From the NCBI GenBank assembly GCA_021796315.1, contig JAJYOH010000126.1, positions 1 through 11,833 of the forward strand: DNA of 11,833 bases. The letters are read 5' to 3'. This DNA is from Chloroflexota bacterium (GTDB taxonomy: Bacteria; Chloroflexota; Anaerolineae; Anaerolineales; Villigracilaceae). The notes under the pieces were generated by a model. The model was not told the DNA's origin. It did not search any database and worked only from the letters and a program-made list of their open reading frames with translations. Below, piece after piece: positions 7,653 to 11,833 of this stretch (the first letter of the stretch is position 1; every line of letters starts with the position of its first letter). The translations under genes and the position numbers were made by a program.

Positions 7653-9065
7653 ATGACCCTGCTAACTACGATTGGAATATTTCTTCTGCCGGTTCTAAGC
7701 GGCGGGATGTTCATCCATTTGTTATGGCCTGAACGCGATATAAAAATTTTGTTCTTCAAGTTTTTTCTAGGCATCGGCGTCGGGTTGGGACTCTCGTCAC
7801 TGCTCTATTTTCTTTACTTGTTCGCTTTCGCAGGTCAGCATTGGTTTGTATTCATCCAACTGGCAATCTTCTTGATCCTTCTCGCGTTCACTGTTTGGAA
7901 AGAAAACAAACGGGGAAAATTTTCTCTGCCGCGCTTCAGCCTGACTCACACACAGATCATTCTGGCCTGGATTGCTGCCGCCGTCTTCATCGTGTCCTTG
8001 CTCGGCACAGCCAGCTATCTCTTGCGCCGACAGCAGGGCGATTGGGATGCCTGGATGATGTTCAACCGCTCGGCGCGTTTTATTTACCGCGATCAGCCGC
8101 ATTGGCTCGACTCTTTTTCCCGCCAAATGGATCCGATCTTCCACGCCGACTATCCATTGCTACTCGGCCTGAATGTCGCTTCCGGCTGGGATGCACTCGG
8201 CGCCGAATCAGCGTATGTGCAAATGCTCCAGAGTGCGCTGTTCGCCCTGGCTGCGCTTGGGATTCTAGTCAGCGCATTGGCATCCATCAAATCCCTCGGC
8301 CAGGCCGCGTTGGGCTTGATCGTTTTGTGGGGCGCACCGACGCTGGTCAATGAAGGCGCGCGCGAAATGGCAGACCTGCCGCTGGCCTTTTTTATTCTGT
8401 CAACCGCCATCCTGATCTACTTCTACTTCGTTTATAAGAAGTCTGCGTTGATCGCCCTGGCTGGTCTCACAGCAGGCTTGGCAGCCTGGACCAAAAACGA
8501 AGGCAGTCTGTTCGTGATCGCGGCAGGTATCGGGTTGATGATGGCATCTTTCCGAGAAAAACCATGGCGCGTTCTTTTCTGGTACATCCTGGGCCTTGTC
8601 TTCCCGTTTGCAATCGTGATCTTCTTCAAACTTTTTCTTGCCCCGCCCAGTGACGTGTTGAGCAACGGTGCTGCGCGTTCGATCCAGCAAATTTTGGGAA
8701 TACCCCGACATTTGGAAATCCTTCAATACCTCGGCCGCGAACTTTTTTATTTCGGCGGCTGGACAAATTTGTTTGGCATCATGCCTGTCCTGTTGGTCTA
8801 CTTTCTGCTGTTTCGTTTGCCGGTCGATAAGGAACTGCGTCCCGCCTACATTGCGGGTATTACCATGCTCGCAGTCCAACTGCTTGGCGATTACGGAGTA
8901 TATTTGATCACGCCTTACGATCTGACCTGGCATCTTTCCTATTCGATTGAACGGATCGTCCTGCAGATATTTCCGGTGATCGCATTCCTGATCCTTTGCG
9001 CCAGCCAAACACCGGAGAATATTTTTGAAGGGAGTCCGAAGTCTCCAGACTTCGGTTCCAGTTAA
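7653..9065 (+). CDS. GT-C-like membrane glycosyltransferase, third membrane protein
   Basis: A 470-aa polytopic membrane protein with about a dozen hydrophobic segments. GDWDAW (129-134), after a membrane segment, carries acidic residues in the style of GT-C catalytic loops. HADYPLLL (164-171), EMADLPLAFF (238-247), AAWTKNEG (267-274) and DLTWHLSYSIERIVLQ (433-448) are blocks I associate with GT39-type proteins of unknown sugar specificity. It is not a close paralogue of the 1769 and 3318 genes, since none of their signature blocks (GESWDE, WPYLW, HPYEYIYYN) is present. ATG 7653 is preceded by GAGG at 7647-7650, a short 2-base spacing, so expression may be weak or the start slightly different. 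The last 11 residues (SPKSPDFGSS region) and the TAA stop lie within an inverted-repeat element, so the native C-terminus has probably been replaced. Confidence 0.72.
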   Translation: MTLLTTIGIFLLPVLSGGMFIHLLWPERDIKILFFKFFLGIGVGLGLSSLLYFLYLFAFAGQHWFVFIQLAIFLILLAFTVWKENKRGKFSLPRFSLTHTQIILAWIAAAVFIVSLLGTASYLLRRQQGDWDAWMMFNRSARFIYRDQPHWLDSFSRQMDPIFHADYPLLLGLNVASGWDALGAESAYVQMLQSALFALAALGILVSALASIKSLGQAALGLIVLWGAPTLVNEGAREMADLPLAFFILSTAILIYFYFVYKKSALIALAGLTAGLAAWTKNEGSLFVIAAGIGLMMASFREKPWRVLFWYILGLVFPFAIVIFFKLFLAPPSDVLSNGAARSIQQILGIPRHLEILQYLGRELFYFGGWTNLFGIMPVLLVYFLLFRLPVDKELRPAYIAGITMLAVQLLGDYGVYLITPYDLTWHLSYSIERIVLQIFPVIAFLILCASQTPENIFEGSPKSPDFGSS

Positions 9066-9096
9066 TACCGACGTCAGTCAGGAGACGTCGGACTCC
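9031..9096. repeat. 66-bp inverted-repeat element with two internal hairpins
   Basis: The ends GGAGTCCGAAGTCTCC (9031-9046) and GGAGACGTCGGACTCC (9081-9096) are reverse complements at 15 of 16 positions. Each half also folds on itself: CCGAAGTCT (9036-9044) with AGACTTCGG (9047-9055), and CCGACGTC (9068-9075) with GACGTCGG (9084-9091) around an 8-base loop. The paired, self-complementary halves resemble REP/BIME-type elements or a tiny MITE. The element overlaps the end of the preceding gene, supplies its stop codon, and ends 21 bases before coaX. It has no T-run, so it is not a standard terminator. Confidence 0.8.
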
Positions 9097-9117
9097 AAAA
9101 AATAAAACGGAGTCATT

Positions 9118-9882
9118 ATGTTGCTCGCCATTGACGTCGGCAATACCAACGTGACCCTCGGCTTGTACGAGGGCGATAAACTGAATCCGCACTGGCGGCT
9201 TGCCACAGATCACAACCGCATGCCCGATGAATACGGCTTGCAATTGCTTGGCCTGCTTCAAAACGCCGGAAAATCCATCAAGGATCTAACGGGCATCAGT
9301 CTTGCATCCGTCGTTCCACCATTGACCCAGCGCGTCGTGCAGGCCTGCCGCGAATATCTCAAGCAGGAACCGCTGGTTGTTGATACCGGCATCAAAACCG
9401 GAATTCGCATTCGCTACGAGGACCCGAAAGCCGTCGGCGCGGATCGCGTCTGCGACGCGGTCGCTACGCTCAGACTTTACGGCGGACCGGCCTGCATCGT
9501 GGATTTTGGCACGGCTACTACTTTCAACGCGCTCACCAAAGATGGCGAGTATCTCGGTGGCGCCATCACAGCCGGGATCAATCTCGCCGCCGACGCGCTC
9601 TTCACACACGCCGCGAAACTTCAACGCATTGATCTGCAACGCCCGCCATCCGTTATTGGCCGCAACACTGTCCATGCCATGCAATCGGGACTGCTCTTCG
9701 GGTATGTGAGCATGGTCGAGGGAATGGTAGCCCGCTTCAAGTCCGAGTTGGGCAGCGATATGAAAGTCGTCGCTACCGGCGGCTTGGCCGAATCCATCGC
9801 GCAGGAGACCAAAGTCATCGACGTGCTCGCGCCCTGGCTCACGCTCGACGGCTTGCGAATTATTTGGGAACTCAATCATTAG
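9118..9882 (+). CDS. coaX: Type III pantothenate kinase
   Basis: A 254-aa cytoplasmic enzyme that phosphorylates pantothenate with ATP, the first step of CoA synthesis. The length is normal for the family. It belongs to the ASKHA fold: the N-terminal phosphate motif DVGNTN (6-11), GADR (107-110) with the Asp expected to act as catalytic base, the second phosphate motif DFGTATT (129-135), and GGAITAGI (147-154), followed by GRNTVHAMQSG (181-191). The start is ATG 9118 with CGGAG at 9108-9112, 5 bases upstream. The gene sits between a repeat element and the deacetylase lipoprotein gene. Nothing suggests a functional link with either, and no regulatory site is visible. Type III enzymes are insensitive to CoA feedback, so control is probably not at this enzyme. 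Confidence 0.95.
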   Translation: MLLAIDVGNTNVTLGLYEGDKLNPHWRLATDHNRMPDEYGLQLLGLLQNAGKSIKDLTGISLASVVPPLTQRVVQACREYLKQEPLVVDTGIKTGIRIRYEDPKAVGADRVCDAVATLRLYGGPACIVDFGTATTFNALTKDGEYLGGAITAGINLAADALFTHAAKLQRIDLQRPPSVIGRNTVHAMQSGLLFGYVSMVEGMVARFKSELGSDMKVVATGGLAESIAQETKVIDVLAPWLTLDGLRIIWELNH

Positions 9883-9903
9883 AATGCTCTCATCGGATTG
9901 ATG

Positions 9904-9909
9904 TAAAAT
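9904..9909 (+). promoter_or_regulatory. Possible -10 box for a leaderless deacetylase transcript
   Basis: TAAAAT lies 7 bases upstream of the ATG at 9917, about where a -10 box would be if transcription began at or next to the start codon. No Shine-Dalgarno sequence precedes that ATG. No convincing -35 box is seen at the matching distance, so this is a weak call. Confidence 0.25.
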
Positions 9910-9916
9910 CCAGCCC

Positions 9917-10939
9917 ATGAAATTACGCATCTTTGTTTTTCTTTTGCTGACATCTGCCCTGTTGGCTGGATGCGGCGCAAATGTTTTTGCCGCGCCCGCG
10001 CCGACTGCCACTGAAACAGCCACGCTTCTTCCTCCTCCGGCGGAAACGGCTACCGTTACCCCGACCTTGACCATCACCCCGACCTTTACCGCGACTCCCC
10101 TGCCGACTGCCACCTGGATCGCCCAGGGTCCCGATCATGTCCAGGTCCCGATCTTGATGTATCACCACATCACGGCTGTACCAATTGGGAATGCCTGCGT
10201 TCTTAAACCGGATGATCTTTGTGTTCCACCAGATAGATTTGATGCGCAACTTAAATTGCTGCATGATTGGGGATATACCACTATAACGACATCCATGCTG
10301 GTACAGGCCATTACCAAGGGCGCGGCACTTCCCCCACATCCTGTCATCATTACTTTCGATGATGCCAACGAAGATAACTACACTAATGCCTTTCCCATCA
10401 TGAAGAAATACGGCTTTAGCGGTGTGCTGTATCTGCCTTACAATTACATTGGCGCGCCCAGTTACCTGACTATTGACCAGGTCAAGGAAATGGCCGCCGC
10501 TGGCTGGGAAGTCGGCAGTCACAGCCTAACTCACACAGACCCTCTCATGTGGGATGCGGCTCGGACGCGCGCCGAGATCGTCGACTCACGCAAGAAGCTG
10601 CAGACCCTGCTTGGCGTTCCCGTTTTAACCTTTGCCTATCCATTTGGAAATGTGGGTAGCATCGCGATAGATTATGTACAATTTGCCGGTTACATTGCCG
10701 CCATGGGTGCGTCAGGCTTCACTGCAGATCAATGGAAAAGGAACTTGTTTGTTTTGCAACGCTGCGAGATCAAAGGTTCGGAGGATGCCAAAACTTTTAT
10801 TCGTTTCCTTCCCTGGCAAGGCGACCCATCCTTCCTGCCCACGGATACGCCGACACCTACGCTGACTCCCACGCGCACTCCAATCCCAACGTATACGCAA
10901 TATCCAACCAAGATTCCAGAGCCTTCGCCAACTCCATAA
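9917..10939 (+). CDS. Polysaccharide deacetylase (NodB domain) lipoprotein
   Basis: A 340-aa exported lipoprotein. The signal peptide ends in a lipobox, LLAGC, with Cys19 as the lipidated residue. Residues about 26-66 are a Thr/Pro-rich spacer, and residues about 308-340 are a second Thr/Pro-rich tail. The domain between is a CE4/NodB carbohydrate esterase: MYHHI (81-85), TFDD (146-149) with the metal-binding Asp pair, HSLTH (202-206) with the two metal-binding His, and TFAYPFG (238-244). It should remove acetyl groups from N-acetylated sugars in peptidoglycan or an exopolysaccharide; which one is not shown. C94 and C102 could form a disulfide. It starts 34 bases after coaX. ATG 9917 fits the signal peptide but has no ribosome binding site. 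A hairpin terminator follows the stop. Family assignment is firm; substrate is unknown. Confidence 0.92.
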   Translation: MKLRIFVFLLLTSALLAGCGANVFAAPAPTATETATLLPPPAETATVTPTLTITPTFTATPLPTATWIAQGPDHVQVPILMYHHITAVPIGNACVLKPDDLCVPPDRFDAQLKLLHDWGYTTITTSMLVQAITKGAALPPHPVIITFDDANEDNYTNAFPIMKKYGFSGVLYLPYNYIGAPSYLTIDQVKEMAAAGWEVGSHSLTHTDPLMWDAARTRAEIVDSRKKLQTLLGVPVLTFAYPFGNVGSIAIDYVQFAGYIAAMGASGFTADQWKRNLFVLQRCEIKGSEDAKTFIRFLPWQGDPSFLPTDTPTPTLTPTRTPIPTYTQYPTKIPEPSPTP

Positions 10940-10947
10940 TTCTTCGC

Positions 10948-10975
10948 AAGGGTATGATTGTGGCATGCCCTTTTT
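10948..10975 (+). terminator. Rho-independent terminator after the deacetylase gene
   Basis: AAGGGTATG (10948-10956) pairs with CATGCCCTT (10964-10972), giving 9 bp with one G-U pair and a 7-base loop, and runs into a stretch of five T (10971-10975). It lies 9 bases beyond the stop. The T-run is short and interrupted by GGGG, so efficiency may be modest. The TATGAT word inside it could be taken for a -10 box, but it has no -35 partner. Confidence 0.55.
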
Positions 10976-11025
10976 GGGGAACAAATCAATACTTCCGCCG
11001 GTCTTTCTAGGAAAAGGAGGTTCTT

Positions 11026-11403
11026 ATGCGCGCAAAATATATTTTCCTTGTGATTTTCCTGCTAGTTAGCGGCTGTTCACCACTTCTGGCTCCCGCTCCG
11101 GCCGATAGTGGTATTGAAGGTCACGTTACGATTGGGCCCATGTGTCCTGTGGTGCAAATCAATAATCCCTGTCCCGATAAACCTTATCAGGCAACCATCA
11201 CGGTTTTTACGACGGATCGACGAAAGGTAACGCAATTCCAAACTGACGCCAACGGATATTTTCGCGTTGCGCTCGTGCCGGGCATATATATTTTGCACCC
11301 CGAGTCGCCGAACGTGATGCCGCATTCAAACGATATTCAAGTCAGTGTTGTGAGAGGTCAATATACCCGCGTGGATGTTTCGTACGACAGCGGGATTCGA
11401 TAG
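11026..11403 (+). CDS. Small lipoprotein with carboxypeptidase-regulatory-like beta-sandwich
   Basis: A 125-aa exported lipoprotein of unknown role. The signal peptide (MRAKYIFLVIFLLVSGC) ends in a lipobox with Cys17 as the lipidated residue. The mature part starts with a short Pro/Ala spacer. It then shows GIEGHVTIGP (29-38), a Thr/Val-rich strand region and TDANGYFRVALVPGIYILHP (73-92). The pattern of a G.V opening strand and a D..G.F...L.PG.Y motif is typical of carboxypeptidase regulatory-like / transthyretin-like domains, usually binding or structural modules rather than enzymes. C40 and C49 could form a disulfide. The start is firm: AAGGAGG at 11014-11020 with a 5-base spacer. It follows the deacetylase terminator, so it may have its own promoter, which I could not identify. 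It ends three bases before the -35 box of the T-box leader. Confidence 0.82.
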   Translation: MRAKYIFLVIFLLVSGCSPLLAPAPADSGIEGHVTIGPMCPVVQINNPCPDKPYQATITVFTTDRRKVTQFQTDANGYFRVALVPGIYILHPESPNVMPHSNDIQVSVVRGQYTRVDVSYDSGIR

Positions 11404-11405
11404 CC

Positions 11406-11433
11406 TTGACAGCCCATTGTTTTTGCAGATAAT
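11406..11433 (+). promoter_or_regulatory. Sigma70-type promoter of the T-box operon
   Basis: A perfect -35 box TTGACA (11406-11411) and the -10 box GATAAT (11428-11433, five of six consensus bases) are separated by 16 bases. Transcription would start near 11440, about 30 bases before Stem I of the T-box leader. This is the strongest promoter match I see in the window. Confidence 0.75.
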
Positions 11434-11466
11434 AGGAACCAACAGGCGAGCCTATATAAAGGCAAT

Positions 11467-11739
11467 GACAGAGGAAAGTAGGTCGGTAAACGCTGCCAGA
11501 GAAGCGCAGGAGCAAGGCTGGAACTTGCGCTCGACGGGAACCAACCGAAGTTCCCTCTTGAGCTGTTCAGGTGAATAGCGTGTCAAGTAGCACGTGTCAC
11601 GTTGGTAGTCTGAGCCGTCATCCTGACGTTACGCAGGAGGCCGATGATCGTCGGCGCAAAGCGGACTCATGTGAGTCAACTTGGGTGGTACCACGGGAAT
11701 CTTCCTCCCGTCCCATTTGTGGACGGGAGGTTTTATTTT
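11467..11739 (+). promoter_or_regulatory. T-box riboswitch leader, probable tRNA-Phe sensor
   Basis: A T-box leader senses uncharged tRNA and then lets transcription continue into an aminoacylation or amino-acid gene. In Stem I, the base helix is AGAGG (11470-11474) with CCTCT (11554-11558). The specifier loop has AGTA (11477-11480) on one side and GAAG (11547-11550) plus TTC (11551-11553) on the other. AGAGA (11498-11502) and an apical GCAAG/CTTGC hairpin carrying a GGCTGGAA-type loop are also present. By analogy with the glyQS leader, TTC is the specifier codon (Phe). Short hairpins follow at 11616-11628, 11640-11655 and 11664-11677. The T-box core GGGTGGTACCACGGG (11683-11697) contains TGGT (11686-11689), which would pair with an ACCA tRNA end. 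The terminator comes last. The T-box call is firm; the codon call is good but not certain. Confidence 0.9.
11704..11739 (+). terminator. Regulated intrinsic terminator of the T-box leader
   Basis: CCTCCCGTCC (11704-11713) pairs perfectly over 10 bp with GGACGGGAGG (11721-11730) around a 7-base loop, followed by TTTTATTTT (11731-11739). It immediately follows the T-box core, so binding of uncharged tRNA to the antiterminator would prevent this hairpin from forming. Confidence 0.92.
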
Positions 11740-11754
11740 GGACAACAGACCGTA

Positions 11755-11785
11755 GACGATAGACCACGGTCAACCGTCTATCGTC
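11755..11785. repeat. Inverted repeat between the T-box terminator and the start codon
   Basis: GACGATAGAC (11755-11764) and GTCTATCGTC (11776-11785) are perfect reverse complements with an 11-base loop. A second overlapping pair, GACCGT (11748-11753) and ACGGTC (11766-11771), allows an alternative fold. It has no T-run, so it is not a terminator. It may be a dispersed repeat that has landed in the leader. Confidence 0.65.
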
Positions 11786-11807
11786 CATCGTCAATTCGGA
11801 GGCATGA

Positions 11808-11833
11808 ATGATTGATAAATTAAGCGAGACCGA
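11808..11833 (+). CDS. First codons of the T-box-regulated gene, probably phenylalanyl-tRNA synthetase alpha chain
   Basis: Only MIDKLSET and a partial codon are visible before the right edge. ATG 11808 is chosen because GGAGG at 11798-11802 lies 5 bases upstream. The earlier ATG at 11804 reaches TGA after three codons. The T-box specifier (UUC) and the usual T-box target class make pheS the best guess, and a short acidic/Leu helix-like N-terminus is compatible with PheS. The eight residues cannot prove it. Other Phe-related genes (a biosynthesis or transport gene) remain possible. Confidence 0.5.

Noticed and set aside
7468..7656. 62-codon open frame in the gap before the third glycosyltransferase
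   Set aside because: It lies almost wholly in the composite palindromic repeat, has no ribosome binding site of note and an Arg-rich, low-meaning translation typical of repeat-derived frames.
9031..9096. Inverted-repeat element as a rho-independent terminator
   Set aside because: No T-run follows either hairpin, and the first has only a 2-base loop unless it opens. It is better explained as a repeat element.
9286..10113. Antisense open frame spanning coaX and the start of the deacetylase gene
   Set aside because: It crosses two well-supported genes on the other strand, and its Val/Gly-rich end is just the complement of the Thr/Pro-rich linker.
10953..10958. TATGAT as a -10 box for the small lipoprotein gene
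   Set aside because: No -35 box at a suitable distance, and the word lies in the stem of a likely terminator.
11375..11762. Two short open frames across the T-box leader
   Set aside because: They overlap the conserved T-box structure, promoter and terminator, and show no coding signal.
1..11833. CRISPR array, defence system, prophage, tRNA or rRNA genes
   Set aside because: I looked for spaced direct repeats, nuclease/helicase or phage-type proteins and tRNA-like folds and saw none.

Overview
The window reads as a piece of a bacterial chromosome, most likely a Chloroflexota (Anaerolineae-type) genome. This is inference from style rather than from a marker gene: Thr/Pro-rich linkers on a lipoprotein, several GT-C membrane glycosyltransferases, short dispersed palindromic repeats between and inside genes, and a T-box leader in front of what is probably a tRNA synthetase gene. 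All supported genes lie on the + strand.

Layout. (1) 1-1598: the 3' part of a two-domain oxidoreductase (zinc alcohol dehydrogenase-like fused to Gfo/Idh/MocA), cut by the window edge, of the type found in surface-polysaccharide loci. (2) About 1616-1756: a decayed fragment resembling the helix-turn-helix end of an IS630-type transposase, read in frame into the next gene. (3) 1769-5132: two tandem paralogous GT-C/GT39-like membrane glycosyltransferases; the second carries about 100 extra residues. (4) 5193-7031: a fused homocysteine S-methyltransferase/methylenetetrahydrofolate reductase, followed closely by a small membrane-anchored protein of unknown function (7046-7471). (5) 7472-7652: a repeat-filled spacer. 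(6) 7653-9065: a third GT-C-like membrane protein, whose last residues and stop codon come from an inverted-repeat element (9031-9096). (7) 9118-9882: type III pantothenate kinase (coaX). (8) 9917-10939: a NodB-type polysaccharide deacetylase lipoprotein with Thr/Pro-rich tails, followed by a likely terminator. (9) 11026-11403: a small lipoprotein with a predicted beta-sandwich fold. (10) 11406-11739: a sigma70-type promoter and a complete T-box riboswitch with a Phe (UUC) specifier, antiterminator and terminator, then another inverted repeat and the first codons of the regulated gene (start 11808), probably pheS.

How the genes fit together. The oxidoreductase, the three membrane glycosyltransferases and the deacetylase lipoprotein suggest cell-surface glycan or glycoprotein work, mixed with housekeeping metabolism (one-carbon/methionine, CoA, tRNA charging). 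I see no defence system, prophage, CRISPR array or complete mobile element. The most informative non-coding feature is the T-box leader. The most unusual theme is how often short repeats have landed in or at the edges of genes: in a domain linker, at a C-terminus, at an N-terminus and in 5' leaders.
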